Assembly (NCBI RefSeq): GCF_025962655.1
Contig: NZ_JAGFPE010000001.1
Coordinates: 1,240,001 to 1,304,000, forward strand
Origin: Candidatus Symbiopectobacterium sp. NZEC151
Lineage (GTDB): Bacteria; Pseudomonadota; Gammaproteobacteria; Enterobacterales; Enterobacteriaceae
Direction: 5' to 3'
Length of the DNA stretch: 64,000 nt
Part shown: in pieces, positions 47,619 to 56,591 of the stretch
How the letters are laid out: every line of letters begins with the position of its first letter
How positions within the stretch are numbered: position 1 is the stretch's first letter
The notes under the pieces: model-generated
Databases searched by the model: none
What the model was told of the DNA's origin: nothing
What the model saw: the letters and a program-made list of their open reading frames with translations, nothing else
Made by a program: the position numbers and the translations under genes

Positions 47619-48677
47619 TTACGGCGGCGTTAGTGTGGATTTTTTTTGTACCACGGCCTTGATCTGCCCGACCAATTCACGCCGGAAATCCCCAAGCTGC
47701 GGCTTATCGTCAAGCCAGGGCAATGGCCGACAGAGCTCCATGGCCTTGATGCCCAGTCGCGCGGTCAGCAAACCGGCGCCAATGCCCTGCGCGGCGCGGG
47801 CCGAAAGGCGCGCAGCCAGATCCTGCGACATCCAGTCCATACCGATTTCACGCACCATTTCTGACGCGCCAGCGAAAGCGATATTCAACAACACCAATTT
47901 AAACAGGCGAATGCGGCTAAAGTAGCCCAACTCAATACCGTAGAGCGCGGCAATGCGATTGATCAGGCGCAGGTTACGCCAGGCAATAAAGGCCATGTCC
48001 ACCAGTGCCAGCGGGCTGACCGCAATCATCAGCGTCGATTCGGCGGCCGAACGGCTGATCTCGCGACGTGCGCGGTTATCCAACACCGGTTGCACCAGAT
48101 TGGCGTAAAGCACCAGTACTTCTTTGTCGTTATGCGTTTCATGCAGCGACGCACGCCAACGCTGGAGTGCGGGATGCCCGCTATCCAACCCGGCCTGCTG
48201 CGCCAGTCTTTCACAAAAATCGCGCCCCTGACCGACACCGTGACTGCCGAGCAGCTCACGGGCTTTATCACGCGCTTCGGCGCGGGCCCGCAACCGGTAC
48301 AAGCGCCGCCACTCCGCCATCAGGGAGCCCGCACCGGCGACCACGATCATCCCGCCCGCCGCCAAGCCGCCCAGCGTGATCCACTGCTGTTCCAGCCAAG
48401 CGGTATGTACCGATTGAATGCCCTGCGCAACCGCGCTGGCACCGAATAAGGTGACGCCCGCCAGCACCAGTTTGCGCCACAGACTGCGACGGGGTCGCAA
48501 TGCGGCTTCAACGGCGGCTTCCGCCTCGCCCTCACTGTTCAACGCCGCTTCCGGCAGCGTCGGAGCAAAGTGACGCGACGCATCATCATCAAAGGCGACG
48601 GTACTGCGCAAGCGGGGTGCGGTTGCCGAAGGTGCCTCATCATCAAAGGTGATGCGCGGCTTTAGCGGTTCACTCAT
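47619..48677 (-). CDS. ycjF: YcjF, DUF697 membrane protein
   Basis: Inner-membrane protein of 352 residues (E. coli 353), of unknown function but co-expressed with the phage-shock genes and ycjX. It has two hydrophobic segments near residues 70-90 and 100-120, and a C-terminal DUF697 region with [19 protein letters not shown] near 222 and [17 protein letters not shown]. The ATG overlaps the ycjX stop by 4 bp (ATGA), so translation is coupled. A CCACCTGTCA/TGACAGGTGG inverted repeat lies between it and tyrR near 47549-47576. Confidence 0.93.
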   Translation of the reverse strand: MSEPLKPRITFDDEAPSATAPRLRSTVAFDDDASRHFAPTLPEAALNSEGEAEAAVEAALRPRRSLWRKLVLAGVTLFGASAVAQGIQSVHTAWLEQQWITLGGLAAGGMIVVAGAGSLMAEWRRLYRLRARAEARDKARELLGSHGVGQGRDFCERLAQQAGLDSGHPALQRWRASLHETHNDKEVLVLYANLVQPVLDNRARREISRSAAESTLMIAVSPLALVDMAFIAWRNLRLINRIAALYGIELGYFSRIRLFKLVLLNIAFAGASEMVREIGMDWMSQDLAARLSARAAQGIGAGLLTARLGIKAMELCRPLPWLDDKPQLGDFRRELVGQIKAVVQKKSTLTPP

Positions 48678-50116
48678 CGCAATTTATCCCCCAATAAAAA
48701 TTCCATGACGCTGTCCAGCCGAATGTGCGGCAGCGGCGTATCAACGTTCATCGCTTGAGGTCGAAAATCTTCAAAATGGAAACCCTGTTGCTGCCAAAAG
48801 GCGGCACCGGGCAAACGCGCGGGCACTTCACCGGGATAGAGCGTCAACGGTTCACCGTCGCCAAGACGATGTCCGCGCAGCGCGGGCAGGTTCTGCCCGT
48901 GATACTCCACGATACCGCTTTGGGTTGACTGCACGGATGCAATGCCCGCGCAATCCATGGTGATGCCTTCGAACGCCGCGTTCTGCCAGGCTTCCTGTAC
49001 CAGTTGCTGCAAGAGCGACACCAGATTGGCATGCTGATCCGCCGTGATATGGTCCGCTTTGCTGGCCGCAAACATCAGTTTATCGATGCACGGCGAAAAT
49101 AGACGGCGCAGCAAGGTACGTTTGCCATAATGGAAACTTTGCATCAGTTGCGTCAGCGCCAGACGCATATCGGTAAAAGCGTGCAGCCCGCGGTTGAGCG
49201 GTTGCAGGCAATCCACCAACACAATCTGGCGGTCAAAACGTGAAAAGTAGTGTTTGTAAAACCCTTTCACCACCGACTGGCAGTAATAGTCATAACGACG
49301 GCGCAGCATGCCGAGCGTGCTTTTTTCATCCGCCTGCGCCAGCGCGACGTCACCGAGCTGCTGTGCCTGTGGCCACGGGAAAAATTGCAGAACCGGCGCA
49401 CCGGCCAATTCCCCCGGCAGCACAAAGCGTCCCGGCTGAATAAAATGCAGCCCCTCTTGCTTGCAGCGCAGCAGGTAATCGGTGTAGCGCTGCGCAATCT
49501 CGGCCAGCAGATTTTCATCCGCAGGTGCCAGCGGATCGAGTTTGTTGCACAGATCTAACCACGGCTTGGCCCACAGGGCGCGCTCACCTTGCAACAACCC
49601 GAGCATTTGCCGCGACCAGGCAAGATAATTTTGCTCCAACAGCGGCAAATCCAGCAACCACTCACCGGGATAATCGACAATTTCCAGATAGAGCGTGGAG
49701 GTATCCTTAAAGTGGCGCAGCAGCGAATCGTTGGAGCGGTAGCGCAGCGCCAGGCAGATTTCGCTGACGCCGCGCGTCGGCGTCGGCCACTGCGGCGGAT
49801 CGCCAAACAGCGACATCATGCCTTCGTCATAGGCAAAGCGCGGCACCGCCAGATTTCGCTGAGGAACCCGCTTTGCGCCAAGCAATCGCCCTTCCCGCAC
49901 CGCGGAAAAAAGCGGCAACTGCGCGCCGTTGTGTACGTTGAGCAGTTGGTTGACAAATCCGGTAATGAAGGCGGTTTTACCGCTGCGGCTCAGTCCGGTG
50001 ACAGCCAACCGCAGTTGGCGATCCACGCTGCGGTTAACCAGGGCTTCAAATTCATGCTGTAAATGATGCAAAGGTTGCTGTAAGGGCAATCCGTCACTCC
50101 TTGTTCTATACCTCAT
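48674..50116 (-). CDS. ycjX: YcjX, DUF463 P-loop protein
   Basis: Predicted GTP-binding stress protein of 480 residues. The P-loop is [19 protein letters not shown] near 42 and [19 protein letters not shown] near 145 supplies a Walker B/G3-like DxPG. It follows E. coli YcjX closely through to the C-terminal [10 protein letters not shown]-like end ([10 protein letters not shown]). It lies 23 bp after pspC, so it is read with the psp operon. pspD, which sits between them in E. coli, is absent. Confidence 0.93.
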   Translation of the reverse strand: MRYRTRSDGLPLQQPLHHLQHEFEALVNRSVDRQLRLAVTGLSRSGKTAFITGFVNQLLNVHNGAQLPLFSAVREGRLLGAKRVPQRNLAVPRFAYDEGMMSLFGDPPQWPTPTRGVSEICLALRYRSNDSLLRHFKDTSTLYLEIVDYPGEWLLDLPLLEQNYLAWSRQMLGLLQGERALWAKPWLDLCNKLDPLAPADENLLAEIAQRYTDYLLRCKQEGLHFIQPGRFVLPGELAGAPVLQFFPWPQAQQLGDVALAQADEKSTLGMLRRRYDYYCQSVVKGFYKHYFSRFDRQIVLVDCLQPLNRGLHAFTDMRLALTQLMQSFHYGKRTLLRRLFSPCIDKLMFAASKADHITADQHANLVSLLQQLVQEAWQNAAFEGITMDCAGIASVQSTQSGIVEYHGQNLPALRGHRLGDGEPLTLYPGEVPARLPGAAFWQQQGFHFEDFRPQAMNVDTPLPHIRLDSVMEFLLGDKLR

Positions 50117-50139
50117 GATTCATGCGCCAGTAGGTGACA

Positions 50140-50523
50140 TCACAGTTGACGAAAACGGCTTTGTACCGCAAAGGTGTCCGAGGTGACATAACGCTCCATG
50201 TCACGCAGGCGCGCTTCACTGTCACGCAGTACCGCATCGGCCTCGTTCAGCGTTTGACTGGGTCGCACGGCGTCATCGTCGTGGTCATAAGCGCCCGCTG
50301 GTGCCGGGTCGAGAACAAAGGTCAGCACGATATACGCCACCAGCGTAAAGAAAAACAGGCCAAAGAACAGCGACAGCACCACAATAACGCGCAGCAGTTT
50401 CACCGGCACATCCAGATAGCGCGCCAGTCCGGCGCACACGCCTTTGATCATGCCCTCTTGCGGTAACCGGTACAGCTTGCGCCCGTGCGAATTCATCATC
50501 GCGTTCAATTTTCCTTTTATCAT
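50140..50523 (-). CDS. pspC: Phage shock protein C
   Basis: Inner-membrane stress sensor that, with PspB, senses envelope damage and frees PspF from PspA. It is 127 residues: the PspC domain RKLYRLPQEGMIKGVCAGLARYL near 15-37 and one TM helix (VIVVLSLFFGLFFFTLVAYIV), then a coiled tail ending SRFRQL as in E. coli. The start at 50523 overlaps the pspB stop (ATGA) and has GGAGG seven bases before it, which favours this start over internal ATGs at 50499 and 50496. Confidence 0.95.
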   Translation of the reverse strand: MIKGKLNAMMNSHGRKLYRLPQEGMIKGVCAGLARYLDVPVKLLRVIVVLSLFFGLFFFTLVAYIVLTFVLDPAPAGAYDHDDDAVRPSQTLNEADAVLRDSEARLRDMERYVTSDTFAVQSRFRQL

Positions 50524-50762
50524 GATTGCCTCCAGTGGGGATGTTCTGCATCCAGAATCTCTTCCAGTGCCTGGATCCGCTCGCGCATCTGCTTCGCCTC
50601 TTGAGACAGCGCGGTCAAACGCTGGAGATCGCCTTGCCCCCAGGATGCCGCCCCTTGCGCCGCGTCACGTTGCTTGCGCTGACTGTAGTGCAGCCAAAGC
50701 CATACCGGGGCCACGAACAACATGAAAATGGTCAGTGGGATGGCAAGAAACAAAGCGCTCAT
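50520..50762 (-). CDS. pspB: Phage shock protein B
   Basis: Small inner-membrane partner of PspC, 80 residues. The N-terminal TM helix is SALFLAIPLTIFMLFVAPVWL, then a cytoplasmic coiled coil ending MRERIQALEEILDAEHPHW, almost the E. coli sequence. It is coupled to pspC by stop-start overlap and lies 58 bp after pspA. Confidence 0.96.
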   Translation of the reverse strand: MSALFLAIPLTIFMLFVAPVWLWLHYSQRKQRDAAQGAASWGQGDLQRLTALSQEAKQMRERIQALEEILDAEHPHWRQS

Positions 50763-50820
50763 TATATCTCCTTGATAGGCGTGTTAGTGTAGTGCGAGCG
50801 GTCCAACAGACTGGCCGCCA

Positions 50821-51486
50821 TCAGGCTTCCGGTTTGATTTTTGCTTTTAACGCTGCCAACTGGGCGCTGATTTCATCATCAGCCTGCAATTCGGCAAATT
50901 GCTGATCCAGCGATTTCTGTTTACCGAAACCGACGCTCTCTGCTTCTGCTTCCATCGAATCAATGCGGCGTTCAAACTGTTCAAAACGGGCCATCGCTTC
51001 ATCCAGTTTACCGCTATCGAGTTGACGGCGCACATCGCGAGAGGAAGAGGCCGCCTGATGACGCAGCGACAGCGCCTGCTGGCGGGCACGGGTTTCCGTG
51101 AGTTTGTTTTCCAGCTCGCCAATTTCACGTTTCATGCGGGTCAGCGTTTCGTCTACATTTTCCGCTTCACGGGTTAGCACCGCAATCACGTCGGCCAGTT
51201 TCTGCTTTTCAAGCAGCGCCGCACGCGCCAGATCGTCTTTGTCTTTGCGCAACGCCAGTTCAGCTTTTTCCTGCCATTGCCCCTGCTGGGATTCAGCCTG
51301 CTCGACACGGCGCGCGATCTGTTTTTTCTCCGCCAGCGCCCGCGCTGACGTGGAGCGTACTTCTACCAGTGTGTCTTCCATTTCCTGGATCATCAAGCGC
51401 ACCAGCTTTTGCGGATCTTCCGCTTTGTCCAGTAACGAATTGATGTTCGCGTTTACGATATCGGCAAAACGAGAAAAAATACCCAT
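50821..51486 (-). CDS. pspA: Phage shock protein A
   Basis: ESCRT-III-like peripheral membrane protein that repairs leaky inner membrane and inhibits PspF when unstressed. It is 221 residues, almost wholly coiled coil: [20 protein letters not shown] at the start (the membrane-binding amphipathic helix), then [18 protein letters not shown] near 47. GAGGAC precedes the ATG. First gene of pspABC-ycjXF, under a sigma-54 promoter. Confidence 0.97.
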   Translation of the reverse strand: MGIFSRFADIVNANINSLLDKAEDPQKLVRLMIQEMEDTLVEVRSTSARALAEKKQIARRVEQAESQQGQWQEKAELALRKDKDDLARAALLEKQKLADVIAVLTREAENVDETLTRMKREIGELENKLTETRARQQALSLRHQAASSSRDVRRQLDSGKLDEAMARFEQFERRIDSMEAEAESVGFGKQKSLDQQFAELQADDEISAQLAALKAKIKPEA

Positions 51487-51587
51487 TACAGTGTCCTCTT
51501 GGTCATGTCACAGTGCGCATGCACTGGTTGGTGATGTTGATTCGTCATGCTTGATGTCGACCAACCTTAGCGTTCCCTCTTGCTATT

Positions 51588-51603
51588 ACAAGATGCATGC
51601 CAA
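51588..51603 (-). promoter_or_regulatory. Sigma-54 promoter of the psp operon
   Basis: On the minus strand TTGGCATGCATCTTGT carries the -24 TGGCA and -12 TTGT elements at the correct spacing; E. coli pspA has TGGCACGCAAATTGT. The AT-rich stretch 51630-51710 further upstream is where IHF and PspF enhancer sites would lie; it also holds the divergent pspF promoter. Confidence 0.85.
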
Positions 51604-51729
51604 CATTGCGACAAATCTATCTAACTGTAATTATTGATTATTATTTTTTTGACAAATAAGTCTCATCGGATAGATTAGTAAAATACACCAACAGTTAGCA
51701 AAATTAACCGCAATAAAAGGTGACATCTG

Positions 51730-52722
51730 ATGGATAAAGGCCAGGAAAATCTGCTGGGTGAAGCCAACAGCTTTGTTGAGATGCTGGAGCAGGTTTCACA
51801 ATTGGCGCAGCTCACCAAGCCTGTGCTGGTATTAGGTGAACGCGGCACCGGCAAGGAGTTGATTGCCAGCCGTCTGCACTATCTGTCGCCACGGTGGCAA
51901 GGCCCGTTTATCTCCCTGAACTGCGCGGCGCTCAATGAGAATCTGCTTGATTCAGAGCTGTTTGGCCATGAAGCCGGGGCGTTTACCGGGGCGCAACGCC
52001 GTCATCTGGGCCGTTTTGAGCGCGCCGACGGCGGCACGCTGTTCCTCGATGAGCTGGCAACCGCGCCGATGCTGGTGCAAGAGAAATTGCTGCGCGTCAT
52101 CGAATATGGCGTTTTGGAGCGAGTGGGAGGCAGCCAGCCGCTTCAGGTTGATGTGCGTCTGGTGTGTGCCACCAATGAAGATCTGCCCGCACTCGCTGCT
52201 GCGGGCAAGTTTCGCGCCGATCTGCTCGACAGGCTTGCCTTCGACGTGGTGCAACTGCCCCCGCTGCGCGAACGCCAGCAGGATATCATGTTACTGGCAG
52301 AACACTTCGCTATCCAAATGTGCCGGGAATTGCATCTGCCGTTGTTTACCGGGTTCTCTGCACGCGCTCGCCATGCCCTATTACAATACGCCTGGCCCGG
52401 CAACGTGCGTGAATTGAAAAACGTGGTAGAACGTTCGGTCTATCGGCACGGGGCGACCGCCGAACCACTGGATGCCATTATCATTAACCCGTTTCAACGC
52501 ACCGTTGAACCGCCCATCGCCGACACCGCCGAGGACACCGCACTGCCGCGTCTGCCGTTGGCGTTACGCGAATGGCAGCAGACGCAAGAAAAAGCGCTGA
52601 TCGAGCAGGCGTTGTCTCAAGCGCGTTTTAACCAGCGCAAAGCGGCTACGCTACTCGGGTTAACCTACCATCAGTTGCGTGGACTGCTGAAAAAACATGA
52701 TATCGCCAGCGCAGAGGCGTAA
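51730..52722 (+). CDS. pspF: Phage shock operon activator PspF
   Basis: Sigma-54 enhancer-binding protein without a receiver domain, 330 residues. AAA+ domain with Walker A GERGTGKE near residue 36, the sigma-54-contacting GAFTGA loop near 83, Walker B GGTLFLDEL near 101 and R-finger region, then a C-terminal Fis-type helix-turn-helix (NQRKAATLLGLTYHQLRGLL near 300). It is divergent from pspA and held inactive by PspA in unstressed cells. Confidence 0.97.
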   Translation: MDKGQENLLGEANSFVEMLEQVSQLAQLTKPVLVLGERGTGKELIASRLHYLSPRWQGPFISLNCAALNENLLDSELFGHEAGAFTGAQRRHLGRFERADGGTLFLDELATAPMLVQEKLLRVIEYGVLERVGGSQPLQVDVRLVCATNEDLPALAAAGKFRADLLDRLAFDVVQLPPLRERQQDIMLLAEHFAIQMCRELHLPLFTGFSARARHALLQYAWPGNVRELKNVVERSVYRHGATAEPLDAIIINPFQRTVEPPIADTAEDTALPRLPLALREWQQTQEKALIEQALSQARFNQRKAATLLGLTYHQLRGLLKKHDIASAEA

Positions 52723-52731
52723 ACCGCAGGC

Positions 52732-52832
52732 AAAAAAAAAGCCAGCAAACGCTGGCTAAAATAATACTGGAAGCAATGTGAGCAATGTCGTGCTCCCCTT
52801 GCGCGCTTACTTGAAGCCGTTTGGAGTGCGAG
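52732..52832 (-). ncRNA. ryhB: RyhB iron-responsive small RNA
   Basis: Hfq-dependent small RNA that shuts down iron-using proteins when iron is scarce. On the minus strand the core GCACGACATTGCTCACATTG, followed by CTTCCAGTATTA, is identical to what I recall of the E. coli RyhB core. A terminator stem (AGCCAGC/GCTGGCT) and nine T follow. The 5' 30-odd nucleotides differ from E. coli. Length is about 100 nt with the start placed by the promoter, so the 5' end is uncertain by several bases. It lies between pspF and sapA, not beside yhhY as in E. coli. Confidence 0.92.
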
Positions 52833-52837
52833 ATGAA

Positions 52838-52852
52838 TGATAATAGTTATCA
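52838..52852 (-). promoter_or_regulatory. Fur box over the ryhB promoter
   Basis: TGATAATAGTTATCA is a 7-1-7 Fur palindrome (14 of 15). It covers the predicted -10 element (TATTAT on the minus strand), the right place for Fur-iron repression of ryhB. Confidence 0.85.
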
Positions 52853-53104
52853 GTATCAGTTGTAAAGCACTTTGTTGAGAATTTTTCTCATTTCCGTAGT
52901 AACGGTAGGGTTCTTCTCTGTTTACCCTGGCGACCCGATACGCTCTTCGGGCTGTCGATCAGCCCCGTGAGGTGTCCTGTTCGTATTTCTTGAAATTTGG
53001 TGGAAAATACAGCAGGTGAGCATCTACGGAGTGGGGCACTTTAGCAGAGTGCGGTACACTCTTATCATGACAACTCTGATTTTCAGCCAACTTAAGCGCA
53101 TCGT

Positions 53105-54799
53105 ATGTCTGGATACACCTCCTGCCTGATAAAAATAGGCGCGCTGTTCTCCGCCTTCCTGATAGGGTCTGCGTTCGCCGCAGCCCCCGCACAGGCGCAG
53201 CGGGAAGATATACGCCGCAGCGGTTTCGTATACTGCGTCAACGGCGTGGTCAATACTTTTAACCCACAGATGGCGCGCAGCGGCGTGATCATCGATACGC
53301 TGGCGGCACAGCTTTACGATCGGCTGCTGGATGTCGACCCTTACACCTACCGTTTGATGCCGGAACTGGCGCAGCGCTGGGAGGTGTTGGATAACGGCGC
53401 AACCTACCGATTTTACCTGCGCCACGATGTGCCGTTTCAAACCACCGACTGGTTTACGCCCACGCGCCCGTTAAACGCCGATGACGTCATTTTCAGCCTG
53501 CAACGGATGCTGGATAAAAACCATCCGTATCATGACGTGAACGGCGGTGAGTACCCCTATTTCACCAGTTTGCAGTTTTCCGATGTGGTGCAAAGCATCC
53601 GCAAGCTGGGTGACTATGCGCTGGAAATCCGCCTTAACAGCCCTGATGCCTCTTTTTTGTGGCACCTGGCGACCCACTACGCCCCAGTACTTTCCGCCGA
53701 GTATGGTCAGCAGTTGATCAAACAGGATAGAAAGGAGCAGTTAGACCGTGAGCCGGTCGGTACCGGGCCTTATCGTCTCGAAGCCTATCGCAGCGGTCAA
53801 TATCTGCGCTTGATGCGCAACGATCGCTACTGGCGCGGCAAACCGCGGATGCAGCAGGTGGTCGTTGATTTGGGCGTCGGTGGCACCGGGCGTCTGTCGA
53901 AATTGCTGACTGGCGAATGCGACGTGCTGGCTTATCCCGCCGCCAACCAGTTGCCTATTTTGCGCAACGATCCGCGCTTGCGGCTCTCGCTGCGTCCTGG
54001 GATGAACATCGCGTATCTCGCCTTTAACGTGCGTAAACCACCGTTGGACGACATGCGCATTCGCCGCGCCATTGCGCTGGCGATCAACAATGACCGTTTG
54101 ATGCAGTCTATCTATTACGGCACGGCAGAAACCGCAGCGTCGCTGCTGCCCCGCGCCTCCTGGGCCTATGACAGCGAATCGCGCATTACCGAATACAATC
54201 CGGAAGAAGCGCGCCGCTTGCTGACAACCCTGGGGGCAACCGATCTTAACCTCAAGCTGTGGGTGCCCGTCGCCTCGCAATCCTATAATCCGAGTCCGTT
54301 AAAGACCGCTGAGCTGATTCAGGCGGATTTGGCGCAGGTGGGGGTGAAAGTGACCATTGTCCCGGTTGAAGGCCGTTTTCAGGAAGCGCGACTGATGGAA
54401 ATGAGCCATGACCTGACGCTCTCAGGCTGGACCACCGACAGTAACGATCCTGACAGCTTTTTCCGTCCGCTGCTCAGTTGCGCTGCAATTCACTCGCAAA
54501 CCAATTACACGCATTGGTGCGATCCTACGTTCGACAGCGTGCTGCAAAGCGCTCTCACCTCGCAGCAGTTGTCCAAACGCATTGAGTACTACCAGCAGGC
54601 CCAGCAGATACTGGCACAGCAGTTACCGGTGCTGCCGTTAGCCTCTTCGCTGCGTATGCTGGCTTACCGCTATGACATGAAAGGGCTGATATTAAGCCCG
54701 TTCGGCAATGCCTCTTTTGCCGGGGTGTATCGCGAGTTTGGCGAGACGCCGACGCCAGAAGGGCCACCGCTGGTGGGTAACGAGGGAGAGCAGCCATGA
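53105..54799 (+). CDS. sapA: SapA periplasmic peptide-binding protein
   Basis: Substrate-binding component of the Sap ABC system, tied to resistance to antimicrobial peptides and, for SapBCDF in E. coli, to putrescine export. It is 564 residues: signal peptide ([20 protein letters not shown]), then an SBP_bac_5 domain following E. coli SapA, with [19 protein letters not shown] near residue 40 and [20 protein letters not shown] near 78. The ribosome site is weak. The stop overlaps sapB by 4 bp. Upstream lies ryhB on the other strand. Confidence 0.95.
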   Translation: MSGYTSCLIKIGALFSAFLIGSAFAAAPAQAQREDIRRSGFVYCVNGVVNTFNPQMARSGVIIDTLAAQLYDRLLDVDPYTYRLMPELAQRWEVLDNGATYRFYLRHDVPFQTTDWFTPTRPLNADDVIFSLQRMLDKNHPYHDVNGGEYPYFTSLQFSDVVQSIRKLGDYALEIRLNSPDASFLWHLATHYAPVLSAEYGQQLIKQDRKEQLDREPVGTGPYRLEAYRSGQYLRLMRNDRYWRGKPRMQQVVVDLGVGGTGRLSKLLTGECDVLAYPAANQLPILRNDPRLRLSLRPGMNIAYLAFNVRKPPLDDMRIRRAIALAINNDRLMQSIYYGTAETAASLLPRASWAYDSESRITEYNPEEARRLLTTLGATDLNLKLWVPVASQSYNPSPLKTAELIQADLAQVGVKVTIVPVEGRFQEARLMEMSHDLTLSGWTTDSNDPDSFFRPLLSCAAIHSQTNYTHWCDPTFDSVLQSALTSQQLSKRIEYYQQAQQILAQQLPVLPLASSLRMLAYRYDMKGLILSPFGNASFAGVYREFGETPTPEGPPLVGNEGEQP

Positions 54800-55761
54800 T
54801 CATTTTTACCCTGCGTCGCCTGTTGCTGTTGCTGATAACCCTGCTGCTGCTAACGCTGGTCGGCTTTAGCCTCTGTTATTACACGCCCAACGCCCCGCTG
54901 GGCGGTGCGACGCTGTTTGACGCCTATGGTTTCTTTATGCGCAGCCTGATGCGCGGCGATCTCGGCATTTCGTCGATTAACGGCGAATCGATCAGTGTGC
55001 AGTTAAAAGAAGTGCTTCCCGCCACCATCGAGCTGTGCGTGCTGGCCTTCTCACTCTCGTTGTTGGTGGGTATTCCGCTCGGCGTCACCGCAGGCGTGAT
55101 GCGCAATAAAACCCCCGACATCATCATCAGCGCCATCGCCTTGGTGGGCTTTTCTATTCCGGTATTCTGGCTGGCGCTGTTGCTGACGCTGCTGTTCTCG
55201 CTGCAACTCGGCTGGTTGCCGGTTTCAGGCCGTTTCGATCTGCTCTATCAGGTTGAACCGGTGACCGGGTTTGCGCTGATTGACGCCTGGTTATCCGATT
55301 CCCCTTATCGCGATGAAATGCTGATCAGCGCCGTGCGCCATCTGATTTTGCCGATTATTGTACTGGCCGTTGGCCCCACGATGGAGGTCATTCGCCTGAT
55401 GCGCATCAGCACCACGGATGTGTTCAGCAAGAATTATGTCAAAGCCGCGGCTACCCGCGGTCTGTCGCGCCTGACCATTATTCGCCGCCACGTGCTACGT
55501 AATGCGCTGCCCCCTATCGCTCCGCAACTGGGACTTCAGTTTTCCACCATGTTGACGCTGGCGATCATCACCGAGGTGGTGTTCAGTTGGCCCGGTATAG
55601 GGCGCTGGCTGGTGGATGCCATTCGCCAGCAGGATTATTCCGCTATCTCCGCCGGGGTTATGGTGGTCGGGGCGATGGTGATTACGGTCAATGTGCTGTC
55701 CGATATTTGGGGCGCAATGGCGAATTCACTGAAACACAAGGAATGGTATGCCCTTCGATAA
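54796..55761 (+). CDS. sapB: SapB ABC transporter permease
   Basis: Inner-membrane permease, 321 residues with about six TM helices and the BPD_transp_1 EAA-like loop ([21 protein letters not shown] near 216). It ends EWYALR, as in E. coli. The last codons and the stop fall inside the 15-bp repeat that forms the left end of the inserted element (55747-55761), so the protein is complete although the operon is interrupted immediately after it. Confidence 0.96.
   Translation: MIIFTLRRLLLLLITLLLLTLVGFSLCYYTPNAPLGGATLFDAYGFFMRSLMRGDLGISSINGESISVQLKEVLPATIELCVLAFSLSLLVGIPLGVTAGVMRNKTPDIIISAIALVGFSIPVFWLALLLTLLFSLQLGWLPVSGRFDLLYQVEPVTGFALIDAWLSDSPYRDEMLISAVRHLILPIIVLAVGPTMEVIRLMRISTTDVFSKNYVKAAATRGLSRLTIIRRHVLRNALPPIAPQLGLQFSTMLTLAIITEVVFSWPGIGRWLVDAIRQQDYSAISAGVMVVGAMVITVNVLSDIWGAMANSLKHKEWYALR
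55747..55761 (+). repeat. Left attachment-like repeat (attL), end of sapB
   Basis: TATGCCCTTCGATAA, identical to 60727-60741. It supplies the last SapB codons and the TAA stop. Confidence 0.85.
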
Positions 55762-55893
55762 ATTATTTCATTAAATTAAAAATTTATTAATTATCAATGA
55801 ATTGAGTTTTTTTTAATTTGAATTAATCATTATAAAACACACAAGTGTTTTACACTGAATGTGAAATACTTTGACTCCTCATTGCATGATAAT

Positions 55894-55913
55894 TACTGTA
55901 TATAAAAACAGTT
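55894..55913 (+). promoter_or_regulatory. LexA (SOS) box
   Basis: TACTGTATATAAAAACAGTT matches the LexA consensus TACTGTATATATATACAGTA at 17 of 20 positions, with both CTGT and ACAG halves perfect and the 8-bp spacer correct. It is 26 bp before the DinI-like ATG and implies DNA-damage induction. Confidence 0.88.
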
Positions 55914-55939
55914 AATTAATATCTACATGCGAGGCCACC

Positions 55940-56186
55940 ATGAAAGTCGAAGGCACGATCGCCAAAGAGAAGACGTTACCCAACGGTGCCGCTGAAGCGC
56001 TGCAAAAAGAGTTTGGCCGCCGACTGGCTGCGCGGTACCCAGATTGCAAGTTAACGGTGCGTAGGGCGGGTCGCGACGGACTGACGGTATATCCTGTTTT
56101 ATATGGCGGCACAGCTTGCACTATCTGATGATGGGTTACAGCGTGTCGTTAACAAGATGCATGAGATAGGAGCCGAAATCCGCTGA
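55940..56186 (+). pseudogene. DinI-like gene, apparently frameshifted
   Basis: The N-terminal 50 residues (MKVEGTIAKEKTLPNGA ... LTVRRAGRDGLTV) match the DinI family, small SOS proteins that modulate RecA filaments. The frame then ends at a stop (56126-56128) after 62 residues. Reading one base on, from about 56097, gives a sensible C-terminal helix (LSDDGLQRVVNKMHE) that ends in TGA at 56184-56186, overlapping the next gene's ATG. Joined, the protein would be 81 residues, exactly DinI length. The run TTTT at 56097-56100 is the likely slip site. It is a mutation, a sequencing error or, less likely, programmed frameshifting. Confidence 0.7.
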
Positions 56187-56419
56187 TGATCAAAACAGAT
56201 TTTCAAGGAACGACAATCTGCGTACTTGCTAGCAATGACAAACTCATACTGTGCCCGGAAGGGTTTTACGCCGTGATCGAAGACTCTGGGTTCTATGTCG
56301 TTCTTCTGGTGACTGGTAACGATGCCTGGACCATCCATCCTGATCTGGTATTCACGCTGGAAGATGCGCTCGACATTATTGCCGAGCGACGAGGTTTGTT
56401 ACTCGCTCCCTCACGTTAA
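56186..56419 (+). CDS. Unknown 77-residue protein coupled to the DinI-like gene
   Basis: I do not recognise it. It begins MIKTDFQGTTICVLASNDK; the ATG overlaps the TGA of the shifted DinI-like frame (TGATG), so the two genes appear translationally coupled and both under the LexA box. It is a compact alternating hydrophobic pattern suggesting a small alpha/beta fold with no TM helix, ending EDALDIIAERRGLLLAPSR. It could be an SOS-induced element function such as a regulator or inhibitor; nothing in the sequence proves this. Confidence 0.6.
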   Translation: MIKTDFQGTTICVLASNDKLILCPEGFYAVIEDSGFYVVLLVTGNDAWTIHPDLVFTLEDALDIIAERRGLLLAPSR

Positions 56420-56591
56420 CAAATCAAAAACGAAATACCTTTTCAGCACCAAACCACTATCAAAATCAAAAAATGACGCATTCTTAACGATATCCTTTCA
56501 CAAAAAGTAGATTCGTTAAGAATCATCTGTTAAAGTGAAATCTAATTATTTACATTGACCCTCCTTTTTTTTCACTCGTTTATTTTATCCT

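Noticed and set aside
53024-53440. Antisense open frame at the sapA start
   Set aside because: Shadow of sapA; no support.
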